A stretch of DNA of 64,000 nt from an uncultured Gammaproteobacteria bacterium (GTDB lineage: Bacteria; Pseudomonadota; Gammaproteobacteria; Pseudomonadales; Pseudohongiellaceae): assembly GCA_913060695.1 (NCBI GenBank), contig CAJXUA010000007.1, positions 1 through 64,000 on the forward strand, in the 5' to 3' direction. Below are positions 41,082 through 51,646 of this stretch, one piece after another. The notes under the pieces are model-generated. The model did no database searches, was not told the DNA's origin, and saw only the letters and a program-made list of their open reading frames with translations. Each line of letters starts with the position of its first letter. The stretch's first letter is position 1. The translations under genes and the position numbers were made by a program.

Positions 41082-41987
41082 ATGCAGCTCAAAAAACCCA
41101 TATTTGCTTTCTTAGCGTTATGCAGTGCTTATGGTCAAGCGCAGGCACAGTCGAATGACTTCTTCGATGTCTCAGTTGCCGCGCACCACGACGACAACAT
41201 CAGTCGCGCGCTGCTGAGCTCGGATCGCTATAGTGACGAGAACCTAGAGCTAGCCATCTCCGGCGGGCGACTACTGCAACTGCGCAGCCAGGACACCCTG
41301 ACCCTGTTCGGCAGCCTTGGCGTCAACCGCTTTCAGCAGTTCGATGGTCTCGATAGCACCTCGCTTAACTTAGGCGCCAGCCTGCAACACAAGTTCGGGC
41401 TAGGCGCCTACGCTCCAGCCGTTAGCGGCGGCCTGAGCTGGACCCATCACGACAGTGACACGGCTGTGCGCACCCACGACTCGCTTGAATTAAGCCTCGC
41501 TTATAGAAAGCGACTATCGCCAGCGTGGGACTTCTCGGCTGGAGCGGCCTATGAGTTCAACGAAGGGCTTGAGGATGGTGCCGCGTATGCCAGCAGGTAC
41601 AGCCCAGACAACGACATCTATGACTTCGAGCAAGCCTCTGTATTCGCTTCCCTTGATTATACCTTCCGCAATTTTTCATCGTTGAGCGCTAGTTATAGCT
41701 ATGTGGATGGCAACACGGTATCAAGTGCTCTTGCACCCAACCCCGCGCTGCTCGCAATTGCCGATGCGCTAGCTCCAGATGCAGCTTTTACAGCGCCGCC
41801 TGGGCGCATGATCGTCGCCTACACGCTCGCAACTAAGGCACATCTATTCGCGCTCAACTGGAGTGTCCCCGTCGGGCGCGACAGCTCCCTCACCGCAGGC
41901 TATAGCCGGCAGCAAATTGAGGCACGTAGGGGGGTGGAATATACGAACGACAGGGTCAGCCTGACTTTCATGCATATCCTGAAATAA
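41082..41987 (+). CDS. Outer membrane beta-barrel protein
   Basis: Signal peptide ending AQAQ, alternating amphipathic strands, GTVDGNTVSSA-like loops; RBS GGAGG upstream. Confidence 0.6.
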   Translation: MQLKKPIFAFLALCSAYGQAQAQSNDFFDVSVAAHHDDNISRALLSSDRYSDENLELAISGGRLLQLRSQDTLTLFGSLGVNRFQQFDGLDSTSLNLGASLQHKFGLGAYAPAVSGGLSWTHHDSDTAVRTHDSLELSLAYRKRLSPAWDFSAGAAYEFNEGLEDGAAYASRYSPDNDIYDFEQASVFASLDYTFRNFSSLSASYSYVDGNTVSSALAPNPALLAIADALAPDAAFTAPPGRMIVAYTLATKAHLFALNWSVPVGRDSSLTAGYSRQQIEARRGVEYTNDRVSLTFMHILK

Positions 41988-41997
41988 TCAGGCTGAC
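41955..41997. terminator. Stem-loop spanning a stop codon between convergent genes
   Basis: GTCAGCCTGA ... TCAGGCTGAC, 10-bp perfect arms. Confidence 0.5.
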
Positions 41998-42009
41998 CAC
42001 AGTTTTGAT

Positions 42010-42813
42010 TTACTCTTTGACGAACTTCAAGGTCATGCGATCACTCTCGCCAATGGCGAGATACTTAGCACGATCGGCGTCAGAAACATTTTGCAGGGTT
42101 GGTGGCAAATTCCACACGCCGCCTGGATGGTCTTTGGTATCGGCAGGATTAGCATTGATCTCAGAGCGTGCCGCGAGGGCAAAACCGTGCTTCGCCATCA
42201 GGTCGATTAACTGCTGCTCGTGTATGTAACCCGTTCCCGGCTGAAATGCTTCATCCGCACCACGACGGTGATCGACGATGCCCACGATACCGCCAGTCTT
42301 CAACGCATTGTGCCAAGCCAATACGATGTTATCCGGACCCGCTGTAATCCAATTATGGGCATTGCGGAAGTCTAGAATCGCATCGACCGTGCCAGCTGGC
42401 GCAATCTCTGAGACTCGCTCCGAAACTTGCTCACTAATTACCACTTCGGAATAGACAGGATCGCTAGCCAGAAGCTTATCTAGCGCCGTTACTCGGTTGG
42501 CCATATAGGCAGCAGGAGGGTTGTCGGAACGGTCGAAAGTCGCTGCTATCAATGTGCCTTCGGCTTTAAGATAGGGAGCGAGAATCTCTGTATACCAACC
42601 AGTACCAGGCCACATCTCTACTACGGTTGAAGTCTTCTTAATGCCGAAAAAATCGAGTGTCTCATAGGGATGACGGTACACGTCTCGAGCCTTATTGTCG
42701 GCGTTACGAGTCGGCGCCTCAACAGCCAGCATGAGGTCGTGATTATGCTGTGCAAGTGCAGGCGTCCCTACACAACTTAGAATAATCGCAGCGAGTGCGA
42801 ACATTTTTTTCAT
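42010..42813 (-). CDS. Exported class I SAM methyltransferase-like protein
   Basis: Signal peptide MKKMFALAAIILSCVGTPALAQ; VVEMWPGTGWYTEILAPYLKAEGTLIAATFD. Confidence 0.8.
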   Translation of the reverse strand: MKKMFALAAIILSCVGTPALAQHNHDLMLAVEAPTRNADNKARDVYRHPYETLDFFGIKKTSTVVEMWPGTGWYTEILAPYLKAEGTLIAATFDRSDNPPAAYMANRVTALDKLLASDPVYSEVVISEQVSERVSEIAPAGTVDAILDFRNAHNWITAGPDNIVLAWHNALKTGGIVGIVDHRRGADEAFQPGTGYIHEQQLIDLMAKHGFALAARSEINANPADTKDHPGGVWNLPPTLQNVSDADRAKYLAIGESDRMTLKFVKE

Positions 42814-42974
42814 AAATCCAGCTCCTATAGAGAGTTGTTCTCTCAATATTATGTAAATCGAAACACTAAAGCAGCTAACCAGACATAGTCCTTAGCCGAC
42901 AAGCCAGTGGTAAGCCCGCATTGTATCTGCTAAAAGTAATCAACAACTACCAAGACAGGCAAACAACTCAAAAG

Positions 42975-43757
42975 ATGTCGAAAATCCCGAAATTATTTCA
43001 CCAGACCCGATTCTTACTCACCACCCTCGCCTTCCTGATCAGCGCCCCTTCCTACGGACACGATGTCTCGGCCGTGGCGCGCGAGCGCATGCAAAATGGC
43101 GGTGTCCTGGACTATATCTGGACTGGCGCGGAGCATATGCTTACCGGCTACGACCATTTACTGTTCCTACTAGGGGTGATGTTCTTCCTCACCCGCTTTC
43201 GAGACATCCTTAAATTCGTCACAGCTTTCACCCTGGGCCATACCATCACACTGGTTTTTGCGACCTATGCCGGCATCACTGCGGACCATTATTTGATCGA
43301 TGCCGTTATCGCTGTCACCGTCATGTATAAGGGCTTTGAAAACCTCGATGGCTTTCGCCGTTGGCTAGCTTGCTCGGCCCCGCCACTTCTAATAATGGTG
43401 TTCAGCTTCGGCTTGATACATGGCTTCGGTCTGTCTGCGCGCTTGCAAGACCTCACCCTTGGCAGTGAGGACGGCCTACTAGCCAAGATCCTGTATTTCA
43501 ATCTCGGCGTAGAGCTCGGTCAGATTGCAGCCCTTCTCGTGATGGCCGTGGCCATCCGCGCGTGGCAGAAGACCACCGTGTGGGTGCCCATCACTCGCAT
43601 CACTAATGGCTTACTAGTGTTCTTCGGCTTCCTGCTCCTTCTGTTCCAACTCCATGGCTATATTCATGAGAGCGGCCTCATTCATGGGCCAGAGGAAGGT
43701 GCGGCATTGCCGGGCGAGATGCATAGCCATGACGGAGGCGAACCCCATGCGCACTAG
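42975..43757 (+). CDS. HupE/UreJ family protein
   Basis: Multi-TM, GYDHLLFLLGVMFFLTRFRDILKFVTAFTLGHTITL, HGFGLSARLQD. Confidence 0.85.
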   Translation: MSKIPKLFHQTRFLLTTLAFLISAPSYGHDVSAVARERMQNGGVLDYIWTGAEHMLTGYDHLLFLLGVMFFLTRFRDILKFVTAFTLGHTITLVFATYAGITADHYLIDAVIAVTVMYKGFENLDGFRRWLACSAPPLLIMVFSFGLIHGFGLSARLQDLTLGSEDGLLAKILYFNLGVELGQIAALLVMAVAIRAWQKTTVWVPITRITNGLLVFFGFLLLLFQLHGYIHESGLIHGPEEGAALPGEMHSHDGGEPHAH

Positions 43758-44169
43758 ATTATTCGCTGTCCTTGCCAGCCTAGCGATATTGTTATCCCTA
43801 CCAGGGAGCTACGCGCAGGAGCCAACGCTGCAACTGCTCGTGGATGACACAGTAATTATCGGCATTGTGACTAAAACTGACGGGAGCCCCGCGGCAGATC
43901 TGTCCCTACTTCTACAAGACAGCTCGCACCCACAAAGTGCTGCCACTATCCTCAAGACCGATGCGGCTGGGGTGTTTATGTATACGGGGGAGGCACTGAC
44001 AGAATACCGTGCTAGCGCCGTAGTCGATGGGCGCACCATCAGCGCCACGGCGAGCACCGGAGAGGGACCACCGGCGCCTTTTCAGTGGCCACCGATCTAT
44101 TTGACCCTTGGCGCGTTGCTATTGCTGTCTTTGATACCCGCGCATTTCCTGAAACGCGAAGACGCCTAG
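43747..44169 (+). CDS. Exported single-TM protein with beta-sandwich-like ectodomain
   Basis: Signal peptide, ...DTVIIGIVTKTDGSPAADLSLLLQD..., C-terminal TM; overlaps the HupE-like gene. Confidence 0.6.
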   Translation: MRTRLFAVLASLAILLSLPGSYAQEPTLQLLVDDTVIIGIVTKTDGSPAADLSLLLQDSSHPQSAATILKTDAAGVFMYTGEALTEYRASAVVDGRTISATASTGEGPPAPFQWPPIYLTLGALLLLSLIPAHFLKREDA

Positions 44170-44187
44170 TCTTCGCGCATCCGCTAC

Positions 44188-46452
44188 CTAGGGCTGCCAC
44201 GCATAGCTAAATTTCGCGAACACCGTGCGCGAGTTAGTCTCTATCGAATTCAAGCTATCGTTCTGATATCCGGCGTCCGAGTAGCCCACAAAGAACAGGG
44301 TTTGCGCACTAAGCTTATAGCTATATAACAGCTGTGTGGTCAGGTCCTTGTAGCGCGATTGCACCGGCCGAATATACAAAGACTGATCGCGTTCCGTATC
44401 GCCATATTGCAGTATCAAACGCAGAAAGCTGCGCGTACTGAACTGATAGGTGCTGCGCAACTCGGTGAGATTCGCGGTGAACAAGCGCCCACCATCGACG
44501 TCGAAGGTCTGATAGGTGTGCTCTAGATCCAGCTGTAGATGCCGGCCAAATTGATAGTTGATATTGGGCGTATAACGCTTTGACTGCCCAAGCCGTGTGT
44601 TGGCAAAGTCCACAATATCTTCTACACGTACCGTCATCCTTGCATAGAGGTCTCTTACTGGACGAATCGAAAGTGACAGCTGATTGAATTGCTCGTCAAA
44701 GTAAACGCCGTTGTAATAGGTCTTGCTGCCACCGACCAATCCGTCGAGTCGCGACTGGTAAGGCCCTCGCATCTCTAGAAACATCTCGAACTCTTCTTCT
44801 AACTCCAAACCGTCCTGATCATGCGTATTGTCCCAGTCCAAGGCCACGCGGATATTGTCGAAGAAGCTGCCCGTGGCGTAGCGCCATGTATGCCCCACGC
44901 GCAGCGTGTTGCGGTCGTAGTCGACGCGATTGATAAAGCCCATGTCCGCGCGAAAGTCCTTGCCATAATCGACGCGTTCCGCCCACACATCCCAGCGCCC
45001 ATCGTTACGACGATACTCCAGCAACATGGTGTTATCGCTGAGGCTGTCGTCCTGTCCATAACGGGTCTGTATGGCGAGTGGGTACTCAGACTGCGAGCGC
45101 AGGAACTGCGCATTGATAACGTCGCTGTCACTCAGGCGCAACTTGCCGTCCACACCCGTTACCGTATTCGAATAGTCGCCGCCCTCGCGATGGGTAATCA
45201 CTGCCCCAATGCTAGAGCGGTCTAACACGTCTTGACGATAACGCAGGACAGAGACATCACTCTCGGTATTAAACAGGTTGGCGACAGAGGAGCTCTCATT
45301 ATTGGGAATTAGGAAACTGGTAGAAGTATCGTTCGCCTGCATAAAACCGTAGGAGTGATTGCCGGTCTTGCCCGTGAGCTTTACACCATATTCCGGGTCA
45401 GCGATGTTGCGGGTATGCACGATATTCATATTCGTGTTGAAGTAGTCTGCGCCGTCTAGGAAGAAGGTGCGCTTCTCTGGAAAATAGAGTGAGAAGGTAT
45501 TGTTGATATCCAGCTGCGCGCTATCGGCCTCGACCTGCGAGAAGTCAGGGTTCAATGTGGCATTAAGGTAGTTGTCCTGATTAATGCCCCAGCGAATATC
45601 CACGCCGGCCTCGGTGTCTTGCTGCGTATCGCCCCAGGAGTCGAGCGCTGGATTCGGCCGCACACGCTGCCCGGTGGAGGTGACAGTTGGGATTACTTCG
45701 ATATTGCGGCCCGGCTCGACATTGGCGAAACCACTGGCTCTTTCGAACTGGCACACGAAGCAGGAGACATTCTCCGAGATATTGGAATTCGAGAATCTAT
45801 AGCGGCGATCACGTGGATAATCGCGAATGAAGCTGATGCCCCACACCTTCTCTTGATCGCCACTTGGAAAGCGCAGCTGCTTAAACGGGATCGCGATCTC
45901 TACCATATAACCGGTGTCGGTAATCTGCCCCTCGCTTTCCCACAGAGCGTTCCAGGAGGAGTCTTCATTGCCTGTTAAGTCATCGTTGATCGCGTCATAT
46001 TGCACACCTAGAGGACTAACGAGGAATATGAAGGCACGCGCCTTATCGTCGAAAGTATCGAGTGCGATGCCAGAGAAATCCGTGCCACCGATGCCATCGC
46101 GGTCGCGGTAGAACGCGCGAATAGCCTCTGGATTGGGGTCTTGCGCGATGAAGGCGACATAGAGTGCCTCGCCGTCCTCCATGATGAAGGCCTCGGTCTG
46201 CACACGTGCCGGGGTGCCCTCGGTAGGGGAAAATTCTGTATCGAGCATCACGCGAGTAGCCTGCGCCCACTCGGCGGAATTCACCTCGCCATCGATATCG
46301 GGAGCACTATCAACATGAGGAATACTAAACGCGGGAGGCTCCTGCGCGAGCGCAGCATTCTGAACAAACAATAGTCCACAACAAATCAGCCCAATCTGGA
46401 GACCACGGCGGAAATGCATTGGAGTTAATAGAATCGACATGCTACCTCTCAA
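44188..46452 (-). CDS. DUF5916 protein with N-terminal CBM9-like domain
   Basis: DSAPDIDGEVNSAEWAQA ... DGEALYVAFIAQDPNPEAIRAFYRDRDGIGGTDFSGIALDTFDD; C-terminal outer-membrane barrel. Confidence 0.85.
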   Translation of the reverse strand: MRGSMSILLTPMHFRRGLQIGLICCGLLFVQNAALAQEPPAFSIPHVDSAPDIDGEVNSAEWAQATRVMLDTEFSPTEGTPARVQTEAFIMEDGEALYVAFIAQDPNPEAIRAFYRDRDGIGGTDFSGIALDTFDDKARAFIFLVSPLGVQYDAINDDLTGNEDSSWNALWESEGQITDTGYMVEIAIPFKQLRFPSGDQEKVWGISFIRDYPRDRRYRFSNSNISENVSCFVCQFERASGFANVEPGRNIEVIPTVTSTGQRVRPNPALDSWGDTQQDTEAGVDIRWGINQDNYLNATLNPDFSQVEADSAQLDINNTFSLYFPEKRTFFLDGADYFNTNMNIVHTRNIADPEYGVKLTGKTGNHSYGFMQANDTSTSFLIPNNESSSVANLFNTESDVSVLRYRQDVLDRSSIGAVITHREGGDYSNTVTGVDGKLRLSDSDVINAQFLRSQSEYPLAIQTRYGQDDSLSDNTMLLEYRRNDGRWDVWAERVDYGKDFRADMGFINRVDYDRNTLRVGHTWRYATGSFFDNIRVALDWDNTHDQDGLELEEEFEMFLEMRGPYQSRLDGLVGGSKTYYNGVYFDEQFNQLSLSIRPVRDLYARMTVRVEDIVDFANTRLGQSKRYTPNINYQFGRHLQLDLEHTYQTFDVDGGRLFTANLTELRSTYQFSTRSFLRLILQYGDTERDQSLYIRPVQSRYKDLTTQLLYSYKLSAQTLFFVGYSDAGYQNDSLNSIETNSRTVFAKFSYAWQP

Positions 46453-46744
46453 GTTTCTTCACGACTTTTTGGATTTCCCAGCGAACATTGAATAGACGAT
46501 ATTAATGTAAGCAGGGTTTAGGCCAATTTATTTTTCTTTTTAAAACAGCACCCTAGAATTTAGAGGCTGGCGGATTTTGCCAATAAGAAGGCATTTTTGC
46601 CACCTAAAATTACTCACAGCCTGTGTCACATCGCGAATGCAGCACGGAAAGTGGGCTATCCAATACCGATATTTAGTTCGCCGCTGCATCTAATAAGGGG
46701 TCGACATGCATCTCCTTATAAACAGCCCATCGGAGACCGAGCAA

Positions 46745-47104
46745 ATGGAAACCCTAATACCAATATCACTATTTCTTATGATCGCAGTAATCATCGTTAC
46801 CCCCGTGTACCTCTCCTATCTTTCCCGAGTGAAAGAGCTGGAGACCTTGAGCAAGCTTGCCGAGAGTAGTGTTGAGAACCGTGAAGAATTACTCAAACTC
46901 ATTCAGCGCCCTTCGCTGCCAAGGAACGATCTTCGCAAGGGCTTAGTTCTGCTGGCTATCGCAATCCCCATTATCATAGGCGGTTTGGTGGATGGCTCTG
47001 TCATGGTATCAATTGTCCTAGGCGGTATACCCTTATTAATTGGACTGGCCTATGTGTATATGGCTAAATCGGCTGAACCAACGCAAAGAGAAATGCCAAA
47101 CTGA
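46745..47104 (+). CDS. Membrane protein (DUF6249-like)
   Basis: N-terminal TM, coiled region, two C-terminal TMs; upstream of an ECF sigma gene. Confidence 0.6.
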   Translation: METLIPISLFLMIAVIIVTPVYLSYLSRVKELETLSKLAESSVENREELLKLIQRPSLPRNDLRKGLVLLAIAIPIIIGGLVDGSVMVSIVLGGIPLLIGLAYVYMAKSAEPTQREMPN

Positions 47105-47163
47105 GCTGCGAGCAAGACGATCTAATCAGCAGGGCGCGCGAGCAACGCGAAGCGGCCCTGTTA

Positions 47164-47685
47164 TTGCGTGCGACTAAAGGTGGCGACACGCAAGCCTTCA
47201 GTGAGCTGGTAGCCATGCACCAGAGCGCAGTGCGGGCCTTCCTAATGCGCCTTTGTCGAAATGGCGCACTCGCCGATGACTTAGCGCAGGAGACTTTCCT
47301 GAGCGCCTTTCGCAAGCTCGCCACTTATCGGCAGTCAGGTGGTTTCTCTAGCTGGCTGTTCGGCATCGCCTACCGCTGCTTTTTGCAGCATCGGCGCAGT
47401 GAAAAGCGTGCGATGGAAGTGCACAATCAACACCACCTACTCGTCGACGCGGACGAGCAGTTTTACGAAACTTTGGCACCGGTGCAGCGAGACTTGGAGC
47501 GAGCACTCATGCAGTTAGAGGCAAAGCAAGCTGCGGCGATCTCACTTAATATGAGCATTGGTTTTTCCCACGCCGAGGTCGCGGACATCATGGACATGCC
47601 ACTAGGCACCGTGAAGAGTCACATCAATCGTGGCCTGGCAAAACTGCGCGAGCTATTACAACACCCATATGAGAGCGAGATATGA
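47164..47685 (+). CDS. ECF-type RNA polymerase sigma factor
   Basis: LADDLAQETFLSAFRKLATYRQSGGFSSWLFGIAYR and MPLGTVKSHINRGLAKLREL; start uncertain (frame open to CTG at 47101). Confidence 0.9.
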   Translation: MRATKGGDTQAFSELVAMHQSAVRAFLMRLCRNGALADDLAQETFLSAFRKLATYRQSGGFSSWLFGIAYRCFLQHRRSEKRAMEVHNQHHLLVDADEQFYETLAPVQRDLERALMQLEAKQAAAISLNMSIGFSHAEVADIMDMPLGTVKSHINRGLAKLRELLQHPYESEI

Positions 47686-48056
47686 GCATGGACGAGCCCA
47701 AGGACCCATTAAATAGTCTGCTGGCAGAATTGCCAAAGGTCCGAGACGACGGCTTCACTAAGCGCGTCCTGTATCGAGTGCAGCTGCGGGAGTTGCGCCG
47801 CCGCACCTTCTATTTCACCGCATCTTGCTGCGGGATCGTCGCTTTAGCTTTAGGCTTGGCATATGGGCGTTTCGGTGCATCATGGGGCAGGCGGCTGCAA
47901 GACTCGAGTTCGATCTGGACAGATTCTGCAAACCTCGATCAACTAATACAGCCTCTGATGGCGCAACTGCAATTGAATAATTTCAACACCATAATAGGAT
48001 TGAGTGCAGGAGCAATCGTCTTAGTGCTAGGGATTAACTCACTGCTTCGCGATTAG
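47682..48056 (+). CDS. Small membrane protein, putative anti-sigma partner
   Basis: ATGA overlap with sigma gene; two TM segments with a short cytoplasmic N-terminus. Confidence 0.55.
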   Translation: MSMDEPKDPLNSLLAELPKVRDDGFTKRVLYRVQLRELRRRTFYFTASCCGIVALALGLAYGRFGASWGRRLQDSSSIWTDSANLDQLIQPLMAQLQLNNFNTIIGLSAGAIVLVLGINSLLRD

Positions 48057-48069
48057 AGATTTGCAGTGT

Positions 48070-49278
48070 TCACTGCTGTCGAAACACTGGGCTGCGCACC
48101 CACAAAACGAAGACCACTATCTGCACCAATCCGCACACTATGAAGACCGCACGCGCGCCAGAGAAATCGGCGAGCCAGCCCGATGCGATAAGCGCGAAGG
48201 GAACGCCGATCTTGAAGATAGAGCCAGTCATACCCCCTATTCTCCCCATCAGTGGTGCCGACGTCGTCTCATGCCGGAAAGACCAGATACAAATATTTTG
48301 CATGGTTGTAGCAAAACCGTAGAAAAACAGCGCTAAGCCGACTGCTATGGAGTTGCCGTACAGGCCTGTGAGGGAATAGGTGAGGGCCAAGCCAATCAGA
48401 CTAAGGGCAAGACAGGCACCAAGGCCGATTCTGCGCCGCAGAGTCTCCGTCACTAAACTCCCAAGCAGTCCGCCAATGCCAGCGCAGGACAGCACTATGC
48501 CCACCCTTGCGGCGCTCCAGTGCAGCTCATCCTTCACGAAGAAGATCACCATCAACTCGAAACTAAGGGCCGTGGCATTGAAGAAAGACACAAACCAGGA
48601 CAGCTCCCATAGTGAACGGTTCTCGCGCAGGGTATGCCACCCGGCCTTGAACTCGCCCCAGAAGTGCCGGGCCTGTAAAGCCTGAGAGGGTTCCTTCAAG
48701 TCGATTCGCGCGAGCACGATGAGCGCGAAAAGATAGACACATGCAGTAATCAGTAGGCCGTAGTAGAGGCTCGAGAGAAACAGAATGGCGCCAGAGATCG
48801 CCGGGCCCATGACCTGCATAAATGTTTGAGTGAACGTGAATTTGGCGTTGGCCGAGGTCATCATATGGGTAGGCAGCGCGAGTTTTATACTGCTGATGCG
48901 GGCATTGATATACGAATAGCTAAACACCATCAACAGAAAGCCGGCACCATAAAAGACTACTTCGTTCGGCTCTTGGGTCTGCGAATAAATAAACAAACTG
49001 AACAGTAGGATCATCTGCAGGCCCACCGACATGAGCATCCAGCGTTTCTTGTCCGCGCGATCCACAAACACGCCAATAAACAATCCGAACAGGAGTATAG
49101 GCAGGAACTGCAGTGCGCGCATGGTGCCCATGGCGGTTGAGGATTGAGTGAGCTCGTAGATGATCAATGGCAGCGCGAGTTCGTACACGCGGCTGCCGAA
49201 ACTTAGCAGAAACCCGGTAAAGATCAGCACCACGAAGTTACGGTGTTGCCAGATACTTTCTCTGGGGTGTACTTGCAT
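48070..49278 (-). CDS. MFS transporter
   Basis: 12-TM pattern, GLFIGVFVDRADKKRWM motif. Confidence 0.88.
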   Translation of the reverse strand: MQVHPRESIWQHRNFVVLIFTGFLLSFGSRVYELALPLIIYELTQSSTAMGTMRALQFLPILLFGLFIGVFVDRADKKRWMLMSVGLQMILLFSLFIYSQTQEPNEVVFYGAGFLLMVFSYSYINARISSIKLALPTHMMTSANAKFTFTQTFMQVMGPAISGAILFLSSLYYGLLITACVYLFALIVLARIDLKEPSQALQARHFWGEFKAGWHTLRENRSLWELSWFVSFFNATALSFELMVIFFVKDELHWSAARVGIVLSCAGIGGLLGSLVTETLRRRIGLGACLALSLIGLALTYSLTGLYGNSIAVGLALFFYGFATTMQNICIWSFRHETTSAPLMGRIGGMTGSIFKIGVPFALIASGWLADFSGARAVFIVCGLVQIVVFVLWVRSPVFRQQ

Positions 49279-49372
49279 TAGCTTGGGGACCTCTGATGCC
49301 TTGAAGCGCAGGCTTAGATAATGTCGGCGCTAAAACTACTCTTGCGCGTTCACAAAGGCAACCGCAAAGCCC

Positions 49373-49969
49373 TCAGACCATCATAGGATACATGGATAGA
49401 AGCAATAAGAGCGCCATGGCCCGGTTAAAACGCACGAGCCTTTGCCCTACATGCAACCAACTCTTCAAGGCGACGCCACCGATATTCCACGCGGAAATTA
49501 GCGGTATACCCATAAAGAAAAAGATCACGGCGATAGTTAACACACTAATGAAGAAATGTTCGCGGTCGCCAAATGTCGAGACCACAGTGACTAGCATCAG
49601 CCAAGCCTTCGGGTTCACCCACTGAAACAGCGCTGCCTGCAGGAAGGTGAGCGGCTTAATCTCTTTATCAACTTCCAGCTTCGACTTGCGTGGACGAGCA
49701 AGTTGATAGGCCATATAGAGTAGGAACAAACCGCCGCAGGCCTTAAGTATTAGCGCGGCCTGTGGATACGCCTCCAACAGCTGCCCAAGACCGAGCGCGA
49801 TAGCCCACAGCAGTATCTGACAGCCTACAGTGATGCCGAGGATATGCGGTATCGAGCGTCGAAAACCGAAGTTCGCGCCGGCACTCATCAGCATCAAATT
49901 ATTGGGCCCAGGCGTGCCGACCATCACCATAGTGAAGGCAACTAAGGGCAAATACTGATCGGGGTTCAT
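49373..49969 (-). CDS. LysE family translocator
   Basis: MVGTPGPNNLMLMSAGANFGFRRSIPHILGITVG; start at MNPDQY. Confidence 0.9.
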   Translation of the reverse strand: MNPDQYLPLVAFTMVMVGTPGPNNLMLMSAGANFGFRRSIPHILGITVGCQILLWAIALGLGQLLEAYPQAALILKACGGLFLLYMAYQLARPRKSKLEVDKEIKPLTFLQAALFQWVNPKAWLMLVTVVSTFGDREHFFISVLTIAVIFFFMGIPLISAWNIGGVALKSWLHVGQRLVRFNRAMALLLLLSMYPMMV

Positions 49970-50168
49970 GGGGCTCTCCTTGATGAGCGCGCAGTTTAGG
50001 CCGACAATGCCAATCGGTACAGGGTTAGTTTTTTGAAATTGGAACGGTACAGATGGCATTGATGCGAATCTGTGCTGCTTGCAAAGCGACAGTCTGTGTC
50101 GCGGCAATACAGCCAGTGAACGCTATGCTTGTCTCATCATCGACACGCCCTCAGGCAGAGGCACTGAT

Positions 50169-51563
50169 ATGTTATACCAAGATTTGGCAGACCGACTGCA
50201 GGGCTTAATCCGCCAGCAGGTCTATCCCGTTGGCACCTCCTTGCCCGGCGTGCGCAGGCTGAGCGAGCAACATAGCGTCAGTGTATCTACCGCGGTCAAC
50301 GCCTGCCAAGAGTTGGAAAGGCGCGGTTTGCTCGAGGCGAAACCGCGCTCCGGTTTCTTCGTCTTGCAAGCACCCGTGCGCAGAGAGCCTCCGCGCCTGA
50401 GCCTCGTCAGCAAGACCCCGCGCCCCGTCACTGGGCAGGAGCGAGTGTTGCATCTAGCCCAAGCGGTGCGCGACACCAGCATCGTCAACCTTGGGGCAGC
50501 GGTGCCCAATCCCGACCTAATGCCAGTGGCGGCCCTAGAGCGATCTTTCCGCACGGTGCTGCGCGAACAGCGTCGACGCTGTGTCGGCTATGAGTTCCCG
50601 CCCGGGGCACCGGAGCTACGCACGCAGATCGCGCGTCGCCTTGCCGCCGTACAGTGCCATGTCACACCAGATCAGATTCTCGTCACGAATAGCTGTCATG
50701 AATCCCTCAGCATCGCGTTGAAGCTCATCACCAAGCCCGGAGATACCGTTGTCTTGGACTCGCCGACCTACTACGGACTGCTGCAGGTCATCGAGTCCCT
50801 CGGGCTCAAGGCACTCGAGATTCCGACCGACCCGGTTACCGGCATTTCCATCGAGGCCCTTAGCCTAGCGTTAGAGCGTTGGGACATTGCCGCCTGCGTG
50901 TTGATACCCAACTTCTCTAATCCGCTAGGCGTATTGCTATCGGATGAGCGTAAACAAGCGCTGCTAAAGCTGATGTCGAAACACAGGGTGCCACTAGTGG
51001 AGGATGACATCTATGGCGACCTACCCTTCTCTGGCAAACGCCCGCGGCCCATCAAGAGCTGGGACACCGAGGGCATCGTCTATTACTGCTCGTCCTCCTC
51101 GAAGACTCTCTCGGCAGGCCTAAGGGTTGGCTGGCTGGTGCCGGGCAAAGACAATAAGCGCGCCGAAGCCTTGCAGTATATGAACACCGTGGCGGTCTCT
51201 ACCCCCTCCCAACTGGCCATGGCTCACTACTTAGAACATGGTCACTATGACCGTTTCCTGCGCAGCGTATGCAGCGAACACGCACGGTCTGTGGCGCGGA
51301 TGACGGACAGGGTAACGCAGTTGTTTCCGGCCCAAACTCGAGTGAGCCGCCCCGCAGGTGGTTTCGTCCTCTGGGTGGAGCTACCGGGAGACGTGGACAC
51401 ATTGGAGCTAATGGAGAAAAGCTTCGCCGCGGGGGTGAGCTTTGCCCCCGGCGCTCTGTTCTCCGCCTCTGGCAAGTTCGGCAATTGCCTGCGTTTGAAC
51501 TGCGCCGTGCGCTGGGATGCTCGGGTGGAGCGCGCGCTGCTTGCACTCGCACGCTTGATATAA
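50169..51563 (+). CDS. MocR-type GntR regulator with PLP aminotransferase domain
   Basis: GntR wHTH (GTSLPGVRRLSEQHSVSVSTAVNACQELERRGLLEAKPRSGFFV) fused to a fold-type I aminotransferase with SSSSKTLSAGLRVGW. Confidence 0.93.
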   Translation: MLYQDLADRLQGLIRQQVYPVGTSLPGVRRLSEQHSVSVSTAVNACQELERRGLLEAKPRSGFFVLQAPVRREPPRLSLVSKTPRPVTGQERVLHLAQAVRDTSIVNLGAAVPNPDLMPVAALERSFRTVLREQRRRCVGYEFPPGAPELRTQIARRLAAVQCHVTPDQILVTNSCHESLSIALKLITKPGDTVVLDSPTYYGLLQVIESLGLKALEIPTDPVTGISIEALSLALERWDIAACVLIPNFSNPLGVLLSDERKQALLKLMSKHRVPLVEDDIYGDLPFSGKRPRPIKSWDTEGIVYYCSSSSKTLSAGLRVGWLVPGKDNKRAEALQYMNTVAVSTPSQLAMAHYLEHGHYDRFLRSVCSEHARSVARMTDRVTQLFPAQTRVSRPAGGFVLWVELPGDVDTLELMEKSFAAGVSFAPGALFSASGKFGNCLRLNCAVRWDARVERALLALARLI

Positions 51564-51646
51564 CTGAACACAACGTGGTGGCGCGCTCATTTGCACATTA
51601 TGTCCTAGCAGAGTAAAAAGCCCCTTTAGTGAATTGAGAGTAAACT

